A stretch of DNA of 64,000 nucleotides from Brooklawnia sp963780175 (lineage in GTDB: Bacteria; Actinomycetota; Actinomycetes; Propionibacteriales; Propionibacteriaceae). The stretch spans positions 682,001 through 746,000 of the forward strand of contig CAWAAT010000001.1 in NCBI GenBank assembly GCA_963780175.1, in the 5' to 3' direction. Below the pieces are notes generated by a model that worked only from the letters and a program-made list of their open reading frames with translations, made no database searches and was not told where the DNA came from. Positions within the stretch are counted from its first letter, which is position 1, and each line of letters opens with the position of its first letter. This document shows, one piece after another, positions 1 through 8,548 of this stretch. The position numbers and the translations under genes are program-made.

Positions 1-1644
1 CGCGGCCTCCTCACCCAGCCTGGCAACCTTGTTGATCTCGTAGTCGGCGAAGTTGCCCTCGAACCAGAACCATCGTGGGTTACCGTCGGCGTCCTCGCCC
101 TCCCAGGCCATGATGTGGGTGGCGACCCGGTCGAGGAACCAGCGATCGTGCGAGATCACGACGGCGCAGCCCGGGAACTCCAGCAAGGCGTCCTCGAGGC
201 TCTGCAGCGTCTCGACGTCCAGGTCGTTGGTCGGTTCGTCGAGGAGCAGCAGGTTGCCGCCCTGTTTCAGCGTCAGTGCGAGGTTGAGGCGGTTGCGCTC
301 TCCTCCGGAGAGCACCCCAGACGGCTTCTGTTGATCGGGACCCTTGAACCCGAAGGACGCCACGTAGGCTCGGCTGGGCACCTCGAAATTCCCGACCTTG
401 ATGAAGTCCAGACCGTCGCTCACGACCTGCCAGACGTTCTTGCTCGGGTCGAGCCCGCCACGACCCTGATCGACGTAGCTCAGCTTGACGGTCTCACCGA
501 TGCGCAGACTGCCCGAGTCGGGCTTCTCCTCACCGACAACCATCTTGAACAGGGTCGTCTTGCCAACGCCGTTCGGGCCGATGATGCCCACGATGCCAGC
601 CCGTGGCAGGTCGAAGTCCAAGTCCTTGATCAGGACACGGTCGTCGAATCCCTTGGTGAGCTTCTTGGCCTCCAGCACGACGCTCCCCAGGCGGGGACCA
701 GGCGGAATGTTGATCTCGGCCGGGTCGAGCTTGCGGTTGCGCTCGGCCTCGGTGGCCAACTCCTCGTACCGTGCCAGACGTGCCTTGCTCTTGGCCTGAC
801 GAGCCTTGGGGCTGGATCGCACCCACTCGAGTTCGCGCTCCAGAATCTTGGCGCGCTTCGCGTCCTTCTGCCCCTCGATGGTCAGGCGCTTGCGCTTTGT
901 CTCGAGGTAGGTCGAGTAGTTGCCCTCGTAGGGATAGAGGCGTCCTCGGTCGATCTCGCAGATCCACCCGACGACGTTGTCCAGGAAGTACCGGTCGTGG
1001 GTAATGCACAGCACAGCACCCGGGTAGCTCTTGAGGTGGCCCTCCAGCCAGTTGACCGACTCCGCGTCCAGATGGTTGGTGGGCTCGTCGAGCAGCAGCA
1101 GGTCGGGCTGCTCCAGAAGCAGCTTGCACAGCGCGACGCGACGGCGCTCACCGCCGGACAGCACATCAACGATGGTGTCTGGCGGCGGGCACTGCAACGC
1201 GTCCATCGCCTGCTCGAGCTGGGAGTCGATGTCCCAACCCTCCCGGGCGTCCAGTTCGGTCTGCAAGTCGCCCATCTCGGCGAGCAGCGTGTCGAAGTCC
1301 GCATCGGGATCGCCCATCGCCTCGGACACCTCGTTGAAGCGGCGAAGCATGGCCTTGACCTCGGCAACACCCTCCTCCACGTTCTCGAGGACAGTCTTGC
1401 CCTCGGTGAGCGTGGGTTCCTGCATGAGGATTCCGACGCTGGCGCCCTTGGAAAGCTGGGCGTCCCCGTTGTTGATCGGCTCCAGCCCGGCCATCACCTT
1501 CAGCAGGGTGGACTTGCCGGCGCCGTTGGGACCGACGACGCCGATTTTCGCTCCCGGGAAGAAGGACAGCGTCACGTTGTCGAGTATCAACTTGTCGCCG
1601 ATGGTCTTGCGGACGTTGTGCATGGTGTAGATGAACTCAGCCAT
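1..1644 (-). CDS. ettA: Energy-dependent translational throttle protein EttA (ABC-F), 3' end cut by window
   Basis: ABC-F family ATPase without membrane domains; family members bind the ribosomal E site and tune elongation to the ATP/ADP ratio. 548 codons are visible and E. coli EttA has 555 residues, so only the last few are missing. Two ABC cassettes are seen: P-loop GPNGAGKST near residue 40 with signature LSGGERRR, and P-loop GPNGVGKTT near residue 360 with signature LSGGERNR, each followed by a Walker B DEPTN. Between them lies a charged linker rich in Lys and Arg, as in the ABC-F interdomain linker. The N-terminus MAEFIYTMHNVRK matches the EttA subgroup. A single-stranded DNA-binding protein gene lies just upstream on the same strand. 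Confidence 0.95.
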   Translation of the reverse strand, partial: MAEFIYTMHNVRKTIGDKLILDNVTLSFFPGAKIGVVGPNGAGKSTLLKVMAGLEPINNGDAQLSKGASVGILMQEPTLTEGKTVLENVEEGVAEVKAMLRRFNEVSEAMGDPDADFDTLLAEMGDLQTELDAREGWDIDSQLEQAMDALQCPPPDTIVDVLSGGERRRVALCKLLLEQPDLLLLDEPTNHLDAESVNWLEGHLKSYPGAVLCITHDRYFLDNVVGWICEIDRGRLYPYEGNYSTYLETKRKRLTIEGQKDAKRAKILERELEWVRSSPKARQAKSKARLARYEELATEAERNRKLDPAEINIPPGPRLGSVVLEAKKLTKGFDDRVLIKDLDFDLPRAGIVGIIGPNGVGKTTLFKMVVGEEKPDSGSLRIGETVKLSYVDQGRGGLDPSKNVWQVVSDGLDFIKVGNFEVPSRAYVASFGFKGPDQQKPSGVLSGGERNRLNLALTLKQGGNLLLLDEPTNDLDVETLQSLEDALLEFPGCAVVISHDRWFLDRVATHIMAWEGEDADGNPRWFWFEGNFADYEINKVARLGEEAA

Positions 1645-1774
1645 TTCGGCGCGCATTTCCTTTGTTCAGCTGGCGTGTGGTGCCCGGGCAAACGGTCGCA
1701 CTGGGCGGCGGGGGCGGTGACCCGTCCCATTATGCCGCACTGGCCGGCTGACCCCGACCGTCACGACCGCGGCA

Positions 1775-2212
1775 TCAGCTCGCCATCGACGCTTGCTCCT
1801 CGTCCTCCTCCACCCCGGCACTCTCACCAGTATTGGTTGGCTGGTCGGCGGTGGTGTCGCGCGCCACCGGGGTGCGAGTGAACTGGCTGGTCCCGCGGCT
1901 GAGGTCGTGACCCAGCGAGCTGGCCTCAACCACCAGCCTTTCGTTGCGCACCCCTTCGGTCACCCAGATGTGGGTACGCAGTTTTCCGAATACCACCACC
2001 GGGTCTCCCTTCGCCAAGGAGTCGCGGGCGTTGTCTGCCACCCGATTGCTGCACTCCACGGTGACCCAGGTGGTGTGGCCGTCCACCCACTCCTGACCAC
2101 GGCGCAGTCGTGGTGTGCTGGCCAGCCGGAAGCTTGCTCGGCTGTACCCGTCACCTGAGCGATGCTCGACCTCGGTACCCAGATTGCCGGAAACAGTGAT
2201 GTGCGCGTCCAT
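1775..2212 (-). CDS. ssb: Single-stranded DNA-binding protein (SsbB-like paralogue)
   Basis: A 145-residue OB-fold protein of the SSB family. The N-terminal ~100 residues carry typical SSB strands, including the motif WVTVECSNRVADN and a stretch close to KGDPVVVFGKLRT. The C-terminal ~35 residues are acidic and disordered but lack the canonical DDDIPF tip that recruits partner proteins; the protein ends EEDEEQASMAS. This fits the second, non-essential SSB paralogue of actinobacteria (SsbB type), not the replicative SSB, which normally sits with rpsF and rpsR. It lies between ettA and the GTPase pair, all on the minus strand. Confidence 0.85.
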   Translation of the reverse strand: MDAHITVSGNLGTEVEHRSGDGYSRASFRLASTPRLRRGQEWVDGHTTWVTVECSNRVADNARDSLAKGDPVVVFGKLRTHIWVTEGVRNERLVVEASSLGHDLSRGTSQFTRTPVARDTTADQPTNTGESAGVEEDEEQASMAS

Positions 2213-2362
2213 GGGGAACTCCTTTCAAAGGGGCCCCAAGGATGGGCATTCCGGTGCCGGAATCGCCAGAATCGCCAAAGGCTGTGGACAACTCGAATCT
2301 CCGACATCGAACCCGCGAGCCCGGGTCCCTCCCCAGGCACCTCGCGACACCCAAGGACGCGC

Positions 2363-3997
2363 TCAGCCGGCCGCTCGCGCCGCCTGTTCGCGTCCCTCGG
2401 TGAACCGCCTCAGCTCCTGATTGACGGGCTCGATCACCAACCGATCAGCAACGTCGGCCACCTGGCGAACCAGCACGCGTTCCGCTCTGGCGGCCTTCGA
2501 CCTGGCGCCAACCTCCACGCCGACTCGGGCGGCCAGCCCAACCAGGAACCCCAGCGCCGCCCCACCCAGCAGCAGCGCCGTCGGCAGGGGTAGTTGGCCG
2601 ACCCGAACCGCGGGAATGGCCGGCATCTGAAGGTAGGCCAGGCCCATGTCGAGCAGCAACCACAGGCCTCCGACGACGGCCAGGGCGAAGATGATCCACT
2701 GCAGCACGGTCACGACGCGCCACCACCCCTGTCCGCGTTCCATCGCCAGGTCGCTGGTGGCCACAGCCTGGTCGAGAGCATCGGGCAACGACTCGCGGTG
2801 GGCCAGGGTGGCGTCCCGGACGACCTTCATCCAACCGGCCGGCAGCCCGACGGAAGCAGCTTCGGCCAGACCGCGCAGGGCAGTGTCGACCCGCGACTGC
2901 TGCACACCACCAGCTAAGGGCAGGCTGGTGCGTTGGACGCCGACCGGTTCCAGTTCCGGCGCCTTCGCCCTGCGGGGACGCGGCACGGCGCGGTCGAGGT
3001 GCAGCATCCGCAGCGGATCGGGACGGAATCTGGCCAGCCAGGCTGTCACCGGCCAGCCGGTGGCCAACGTTCCGCGGTGGCGCATCGATTTGAGCACGGC
3101 GTCGCTAACGAACTCGACACCGGCCGCTTGCGCGAACGACTGGTTCAGCTGCCGGGCCTGCAGGTCTGGGACCTTGTGGGGAACCTGGCCATCACCATAG
3201 GCGCTCCGCAGGTTCACCGCGGACGCCTGGACGTCGGAGGCCAGCCGCATCGCGGCGGTCTGCTTGTGCTTGACCGCCGCGGCGATCGTCTTGCGCAGGG
3301 ACTCGACACCCATTCCCGTGAGGGCGGACACCGCCACCACGGGGGTGTCGGCCAATCCCTCCGAGTCGAGCAGCTTGCGCAGGTCTCGCATGGCCTGCCG
3401 CAACTGGTCGCTGTTCAACCGGTCGGCCTGATTGAGCACGACCAGCATCACCTCGGCGTGCCCGGCGAGGGGCTTGAGGTAGTTGTTGTGCAGGGCACCG
3501 TCGGCGTACTTCTGCGGATCGACCACCCAGATGAGCATGTCGACCAGCTGCACCAGCCGGTCGACCTCCAGCCTGTGCGAGGTGACGGTGGAATCGTGAT
3601 CGGGCAGGTCCATCAGGATCAACCCGTTCAACGCCGCGTCGTCCCCCTGGACGAGGTGTCTGCGCGGCACCTCAAGCCAGTCGAGCAGGTCGCTGGGCAA
3701 TTCTGCTCCCCAGTAGGCGGCCATTGCCTTGCTTGTCGTCGGCCGCTTGAGCCCCGGCTCGGCCAGCCTCGTGCCTGAGATGGCGTTGAACAGGCTCGAC
3801 TTGCCCGATCCGGTCGCACCCGCCAGCGCTATGACCGTGTCGTCACCGGCGAAGGCGAGCCGGCGGTCGACCTGCCGCACCACCCGGCGAGCCTCCTCGA
3901 CCGCCGCGGCGTCCAGTCTCCCTGCCGCCAGGTCTGCGGCGGCACCCATACTCTTGACCCGCTCAGCGAGCGATGCTGCCTTGTCACGCCTGGCCAT
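2363..3997 (-). CDS. Dynamin-like / YfjP-type membrane GTPase
   Basis: A 544-residue GTPase. G1 P-loop GATGSGKSS is at residues 60-68, G3 DLPDHDS near 130-136 and G4 NQAD near 189-192, so the GTP-binding core is complete. The C-terminal third holds two strongly hydrophobic segments (about residues 430-455 and 470-495), suggesting membrane anchoring, followed by a short basic tail. The gene sits three bases after the stop of a second, larger GTPase on the same strand, so the two are probably one transcript and may form a hetero-complex like other paired bacterial dynamins. The cellular role is unknown; membrane remodelling or stress protection is inferred from the family. Confidence 0.8.
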   Translation of the reverse strand: MARRDKAASLAERVKSMGAAADLAAGRLDAAAVEEARRVVRQVDRRLAFAGDDTVIALAGATGSGKSSLFNAISGTRLAEPGLKRPTTSKAMAAYWGAELPSDLLDWLEVPRRHLVQGDDAALNGLILMDLPDHDSTVTSHRLEVDRLVQLVDMLIWVVDPQKYADGALHNNYLKPLAGHAEVMLVVLNQADRLNSDQLRQAMRDLRKLLDSEGLADTPVVAVSALTGMGVESLRKTIAAAVKHKQTAAMRLASDVQASAVNLRSAYGDGQVPHKVPDLQARQLNQSFAQAAGVEFVSDAVLKSMRHRGTLATGWPVTAWLARFRPDPLRMLHLDRAVPRPRRAKAPELEPVGVQRTSLPLAGGVQQSRVDTALRGLAEAASVGLPAGWMKVVRDATLAHRESLPDALDQAVATSDLAMERGQGWWRVVTVLQWIIFALAVVGGLWLLLDMGLAYLQMPAIPAVRVGQLPLPTALLLGGAALGFLVGLAARVGVEVGARSKAARAERVLVRQVADVADRLVIEPVNQELRRFTEGREQAARAAG

Positions 3998-4000
3998 GGT

Positions 4001-5848
4001 TCACCTGCCCGTTCGTTCGTCAGGCACCAGCTCGGCGTCCACAACCTCCGCGCCAGAGGTGGCGTCCACGGGTGTCAACTCCACCCGCGTGGGTTCCGGG
4101 AAGCCCGTGGTGAGCTGGGGTTGGTGGGGCCGGCGTCCATTGGCTGATGCGCCCCCGGCGGCCATGCCCTGTGCCCGGTCAGACGACACCGTGGCCATGG
4201 CCTGTCTGATCGCCTCACCCTGCTGATGGTCCACCGGCAGCTGATCGAGGACGCCGCCGAACCGGGCCATCTCGGCAGCCATCAGCGCCTCGACGCGGGC
4301 ATCCAGGTCACTCTTGGCGGTCTCAGCCAGCCGCCTGACCGCTTCGTCCCCGAACACCGACTCCAGCAGCCGCTGCGCCAGGACGGCGGTGCCGGCTGCC
4401 ACGCCGCCCTCGGCGCCGGTCAGTCCGCCGGTGTTGAAGAAGATGACCAGCATCAAAGCGGCGCCGACTCCGTTCAGTCCGAGGGCGGCGACTCGGGCCG
4501 TCGATCGCTTGCCGCGTCCCTCGTCGCCGACCAACGTGAGGACGGCGGACTGCCACTCCCGGATCGTTCGGGCAACCGACGCCTGGAAATCGGGGCCGGT
4601 CGTGACCAGTTCGGGGTGTCTGGCGAGCAGTTGGCGCCCGGCGGGGTTGCCCTGCCATGCGGAGGTGGCCCGCTCCGCGGCCGCTTGGCCCTCGGCGAGG
4701 ATCAGCGCCTCCAGTCCGCTGCCGGCCGCCACCCCCACGTGCTCGCCGCGCTGGGAGTGACCACTCAGGAACCCGACGACCCGGTCGCGGAACCTGCTGA
4801 CCTTCTGATCGAGGCTGCGCATCAGGTCGCCGGTGCCAACGTAGTCATGCCAGCGAGACAGAACCTCGCCGCGCAGCAGGGTGCCATCGGCGGACTGTAC
4901 GGCAACCGCACGCGCGGCCTCGGCATACGCCTTCTGAGCGTCCTGCGCCAGTTGGTCGATGGTGGCCAGTTGGCTGTCGACAGCCGAGGCCACTTCTGGG
5001 GCCCGGTCAGTCAGGGAGGCGATGGCCCCGTCAAGGGTGCGCAGGACGACGCGTTCCTTGGCATCCTTGTCGGCGGCCAGGGTCGCCAGATAGGTCCTGA
5101 TCGGCGCAACCGCCTGGTCGGGCAACAATCCCAGGTCGTCGACGATGGTTTCGGGAACGGCGAACAACGGCGCGTCCGCCAGGCCGCGCTCGGTCATCAT
5201 TCGGCCGAGGTCGCCGGGCACCACGCCCATGGCAGCGGGCGGCACCCGGTCCAGCACGACCGCGATGGAGGCGCCGCGTTGCGCCGCAGTCTTCAGGAAG
5301 TCCCACGGGACAGCATCGGCGTAGCGTGCAGCCGAGGTGACGAACAGCCACAGGTCTGCCGCGTCCAGCAGTTGGCTGGCCAGCAGCCGGTTCTGCTCGA
5401 CGACGGAGTCGATGTCGGGGGCGTCCAGAACGGCCAGTCCCGGCGGCAAGGTGGCCTCGGAGACCAGTTGCAGCGAACGTTGATCTTGACTGGCCACCCG
5501 GGCACGTAGCAACCCGGGGAGTATCCGGTCATCGCTGAACCAGCGCTCATCCTGTGGGTTGAACACCAACACCGGTGATCGTGTGGTCGGTCGTATCACG
5601 CCTGGCTGCGAGACGACCCGTCCGATCAGGGAGTTGACCAACGTCGACTTGCCCGCTCCTGTCGACCCACCGACGACAGCGAGCAGCGGAGCCTCCAGAT
5701 TGCCCAGCCTGGGCAGGATGTAGTCGTCCAGTTGGGCGACGATCTGGCGGGACGTCGACGCCGCGGCCGCAGAGTCAGGCAGGTCGAGCGGCAACCGCAC
5801 ACCCTCAAGGGCAGATCGCAATGACGACAACGACGTCGCCAACACCAT
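4001..5848 (-). CDS. Dynamin family GTPase, partner of downstream GTPase
   Basis: A 615-residue GTPase with P-loop GGSTGAGKST at residues 60-69 and a G3-like DAPDIDS. The G4 region reads VVLDRV rather than N/TKxD, so nucleotide specificity is less certain than for its neighbour. Long helical segments in the middle are dynamin-like, and a hydrophobic segment lies near residues 455-480. The tail is rich in Pro and Thr. It is the first gene of the two-GTPase unit; its stop codon lies 3 bases before the next start. Adjacent GTPases of this kind are a recurrent actinobacterial arrangement. Confidence 0.8.
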   Translation of the reverse strand: MVLATSLSSLRSALEGVRLPLDLPDSAAAASTSRQIVAQLDDYILPRLGNLEAPLLAVVGGSTGAGKSTLVNSLIGRVVSQPGVIRPTTRSPVLVFNPQDERWFSDDRILPGLLRARVASQDQRSLQLVSEATLPPGLAVLDAPDIDSVVEQNRLLASQLLDAADLWLFVTSAARYADAVPWDFLKTAAQRGASIAVVLDRVPPAAMGVVPGDLGRMMTERGLADAPLFAVPETIVDDLGLLPDQAVAPIRTYLATLAADKDAKERVVLRTLDGAIASLTDRAPEVASAVDSQLATIDQLAQDAQKAYAEAARAVAVQSADGTLLRGEVLSRWHDYVGTGDLMRSLDQKVSRFRDRVVGFLSGHSQRGEHVGVAAGSGLEALILAEGQAAAERATSAWQGNPAGRQLLARHPELVTTGPDFQASVARTIREWQSAVLTLVGDEGRGKRSTARVAALGLNGVGAALMLVIFFNTGGLTGAEGGVAAGTAVLAQRLLESVFGDEAVRRLAETAKSDLDARVEALMAAEMARFGGVLDQLPVDHQQGEAIRQAMATVSSDRAQGMAAGGASANGRRPHQPQLTTGFPEPTRVELTPVDATSGAEVVDAELVPDERTGR

Positions 5849-5912
5849 TGCCCTCTCCTGTCATCCAGTCACATCCGCGGACCGGTGCGGCCCCTTGCAC
5901 CACTGTGGCACG

Positions 5913-7463
5913 TCACCGTGCCACAGGTGACCAACTTGCGCGGCCAGCCGCCACCGGCTGGCCGGAAGGTGGGGCCCACGCCATGGGCTGGCTGGCCTTC
6001 TTCCGAATACGCGCGTCCCGGCGTCGCTGCAGGAAGGCCCGCCACTTCTGTCCCCATTCGGACGGAATCATTTTCAGTCCGTCGGTGGTGTCGATGGCCC
6101 ACACCCGGGCGTCCGCGGCGGCGAGCAGCAGGTCGCGCTGACGTTCGATGGCCATGGCGTCGATGGTTCCCCGCAGTTCGGCGTCGCGGACATAGGCCAA
6201 CTCGGTCAGGTGGCGCTGCAGTCTCAAGGTGGCCCTGAAGACGCGTGGTCCCCGAAGCAGGGCGGCCCACGCCATCCGCCAGCGTCCGAACACCCGGCTG
6301 AACTCGACCGGATCGGACTCCTCCAGCCAACCCATCCGAACCATTTCGCTCAGACGTGCGCGAATGTTCCTGATCTGGTGGACGTAGCGGAAGACGGTGT
6401 AGACCACCAGCACGATGACACCCACCCAGCCACCGATGATGATGACCAGGACGTTGTTCGACACCGACGCGATCCCGTTGAACAGCATGTGTCCCAGGGC
6501 TGCGCCAAGGTAGCCCGCGACCGGGGCCAGGACTCGCACCAGTTTGCTGCGATTGGTCAGCGCAACGATCAGGCCCAGGGCGATGAAGGCGGTGAACAGC
6601 GGGTGCCCGAACGAGGTCTGCAGGCCCCGCATCAGGACGATCTCGCTCAGTTCTGCCTTGGCGTCGGTCTGGTAGATGGTCACCGAGTACATGTAGACGC
6701 GTAGGTAGTAAACGATGTTCTCGGTGAAGGCGAAGCCCACCGCCGACAGCCCCGACAAGGTGAGCACCTGGTGTACTCCCACCATCCGGCGCCTCATCAG
6801 GATGGCCAGGCCGAACAGCACCGTTGCCTTGGCGGCCTCCTCGACGAAGGGTGCGGAGAAGATCGCGGATCTGGCACCGGTTGAGGGGTCGACCGGGCCC
6901 TGGGCGCGCATCAACTCGCCGGCCCAGGTATTGACGTGCAGGGAAACAAACACAGCCACGCAGGCCCCCCAGCCCAGTGCCAACCACTTCATCGACCACG
7001 TGGTGGGCCTCAGCCTGTCCAGCAGAATGAAGAGCGCAACGTAGACCCCGAGAGTGACCGCCGCCCGCTGGGTGACCAGCCAGTAGGCCTCGTTGAGCTG
7101 TCCCCAGGTGAGCAGGGTCGGTTGCCCGTAGGCCTCCTCGGTCACCTTGGCGACCTCCTCGATCAGACCCGCGCCCACCGTCCGGTACACCGAGACGAGC
7201 AGGGCTGCGAATACCAGGGTGAGGAGCACCGTCGCCCACGCGTACGGGTTACGTACCACGTGGCGACGCCACCAGCCGAGTTCGGGATCGCTGTGGCGGG
7301 CCAGACCGTTGCGTGCCCGACGGTATTGAGCCGCCAGGTCGCTGTGCCCGGCCTCACCACGGCCCTCCGGCGCGCGGGCGATGCGAGCTGCGGCACCGCG
7401 TCCCGTCGCACGTACCGGCGCCGTGGACGCCGGAGGGCGCCAGGTGTTGGCGTCAGCAGTCAT
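5913..7463 (-). CDS. PrsW-family intramembrane metalloprotease with long cytoplasmic tails
   Basis: A 516-residue multi-pass protein. The PrsW hallmarks are present in order: FVEEAAKA (residues 206-213), FTEN (246-249), GHPLF (286-290) and GHMLFN (324-329), embedded in about eight hydrophobic helices. These Glu and His residues are the proposed metal and catalytic ligands. In Bacillus PrsW makes the first cut in an anti-sigma factor. This protein also carries a ~70-residue Arg/Ala-rich N-terminus and a ~180-residue soluble C-terminus. The reading frame stays open far upstream, but that part is antisense to the ABC gene; the ATG at 7463 fits the domain start. Its substrate is unknown. Confidence 0.85.
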   Translation of the reverse strand: MTADANTWRPPASTAPVRATGRGAAARIARAPEGRGEAGHSDLAAQYRRARNGLARHSDPELGWWRRHVVRNPYAWATVLLTLVFAALLVSVYRTVGAGLIEEVAKVTEEAYGQPTLLTWGQLNEAYWLVTQRAAVTLGVYVALFILLDRLRPTTWSMKWLALGWGACVAVFVSLHVNTWAGELMRAQGPVDPSTGARSAIFSAPFVEEAAKATVLFGLAILMRRRMVGVHQVLTLSGLSAVGFAFTENIVYYLRVYMYSVTIYQTDAKAELSEIVLMRGLQTSFGHPLFTAFIALGLIVALTNRSKLVRVLAPVAGYLGAALGHMLFNGIASVSNNVLVIIIGGWVGVIVLVVYTVFRYVHQIRNIRARLSEMVRMGWLEESDPVEFSRVFGRWRMAWAALLRGPRVFRATLRLQRHLTELAYVRDAELRGTIDAMAIERQRDLLLAAADARVWAIDTTDGLKMIPSEWGQKWRAFLQRRRDARIRKKASQPMAWAPPSGQPVAAGRASWSPVAR

Positions 7464-7605
7464 GCCGGCCAGCCTACCTGCCGATGATCGCGGCACCTCA
7501 TGACAACCAGGCATGCCCGCTTCGTCGGGCAGGCTCCCCTGCTTGGGACGGTTGGCCAGCGTACCGAGCCGGGAGTTACTGTCGGGCCAGGAGGAATCCC
7601 AGAAG

Positions 7606-8361
7606 ATGACTGACATCAGCGACGAGTCGCCCCCGATCATTCTTGAGACCAGGAACCTGCACAAGTGGTTCGCAGACAACCACGTGCTGAGAGGCATCAC
7701 CACCGCCGTCCGCCAGGGCGAGGTCGTGTGCATCATCGGACCCTCCGGATCGGGCAAGTCCACCTTCCTGCGCTGCCTCAACAGGTTGGAGGAGTCCACT
7801 GAGGGTGAGGTGCTGTTCCACGGCCGCGATGTGGGCGCCCAGGACACCGACGTCAACCAGATCCGACAGTCGGTCGGGATGGTGTTCCAACAGTTCAACC
7901 TCTTCCCCCGCCTCACCGCGGCCCAGAACATCATGCTTGCCCCCGTCGAACTGGGACGGGTGGGGGCGACCGAGGCCCGGGACCTCGCGGAGACCCTGCT
8001 GGCGCGCGTCCACCTGGCCGAGAAAGCCGACCAACTGCCGGGCGAACTCTCCGGAGGCCAGCAGCAACGCGTGGCCATCGCCCGAGCCATGGCCATGTCG
8101 CCCGAGGTGCTGCTGTTCGACGAGGCCACCAGCGCTCTGGACCCCGAGATGGTCAGCGAGGTTCTGGAGGTCATCCGGGAACTGACCCAGTCGGGCATGA
8201 CGATGATTCTGGTAACCCACGAGATGGGATTCGCCCGCGAGGTGGCCCAACGGGTGGTCTTCATGGCGGAGGGCCAGATCGTCGAGGAGGGCACGCCGAC
8301 CCAAGTTTTCGACCACCCGGCCAGCACCCGGACCAAGGAGTTCCTGTCCCGAGTGTTGTGA
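7606..8361 (+). CDS. Amino-acid ABC transporter ATP-binding protein (GlnQ/HisP type), orphan
   Basis: A 251-residue ABC ATPase of the polar amino-acid uptake family. It has Walker A GPSGSGKST near residue 48, Q-loop FQQFNLFPRLTA, signature LSGGQQQRVAIARA, Walker B VLLFDEATSALDPE and the H-loop VTHEMGF, which are features of GlnQ-type proteins. The frame opens earlier, but the ATG at 7606 is preceded by AGGAGG and gives the usual family N-terminus. No permease or substrate-binding gene is adjacent: a protease gene diverges upstream and a tRNA follows. It must therefore pair with a permease encoded elsewhere or be a relic of a split operon. Confidence 0.88.
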   Translation: MTDISDESPPIILETRNLHKWFADNHVLRGITTAVRQGEVVCIIGPSGSGKSTFLRCLNRLEESTEGEVLFHGRDVGAQDTDVNQIRQSVGMVFQQFNLFPRLTAAQNIMLAPVELGRVGATEARDLAETLLARVHLAEKADQLPGELSGGQQQRVAIARAMAMSPEVLLFDEATSALDPEMVSEVLEVIRELTQSGMTMILVTHEMGFAREVAQRVVFMAEGQIVEEGTPTQVFDHPASTRTKEFLSRVL

Positions 8362-8390
8362 GCAGGTTTCGGTCGGGCAACCTCGGGCGG

Positions 8391-8463
8391 CGCCCCCGGC
8401 GAGAATCGAACTCGCGACCTGCCGCTTAGAAGGCGGTTGCTCTATCCACTGAGCTACGGAGGC
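8391..8463 (-). tRNA. tRNA-Arg (anticodon TCT)
   Basis: A 73-nt cloverleaf on the minus strand. The acceptor stem GCCTCCG pairs with CGGGGGC (one G-T wobble), the D arm is GCTC/GAGC, the anticodon loop CTTCTAA carries TCT, and the T arm is GCGAG-TTCGATT-CTCGC. The base pair at the foot of the anticodon stem is an A-C mismatch. CCA is not encoded. It reads AGA codons, which are rare in this GC-rich sequence. Confidence 0.95.
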
Positions 8464-8548
8464 ACCGATAGCCTAGCGACTGTCCGCCTCGGCTCGGGTG
8501 CCCACCCAGCGGCAGGACGCGTCCAGATGATTCGGGCATGACACACTC

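Noticed and set aside
115..1881. 588-codon open frame on the plus strand opposite ettA
   Set aside because: It is antisense to a complete ABC-F gene; GC-rich third positions keep complementary frames open. It has no family motif.
5913..8336. Start of the PrsW gene upstream of 7463
   Set aside because: The extra ~290 codons are antisense to the ABC ATPase gene; the ATG at 7463 begins the family protein.
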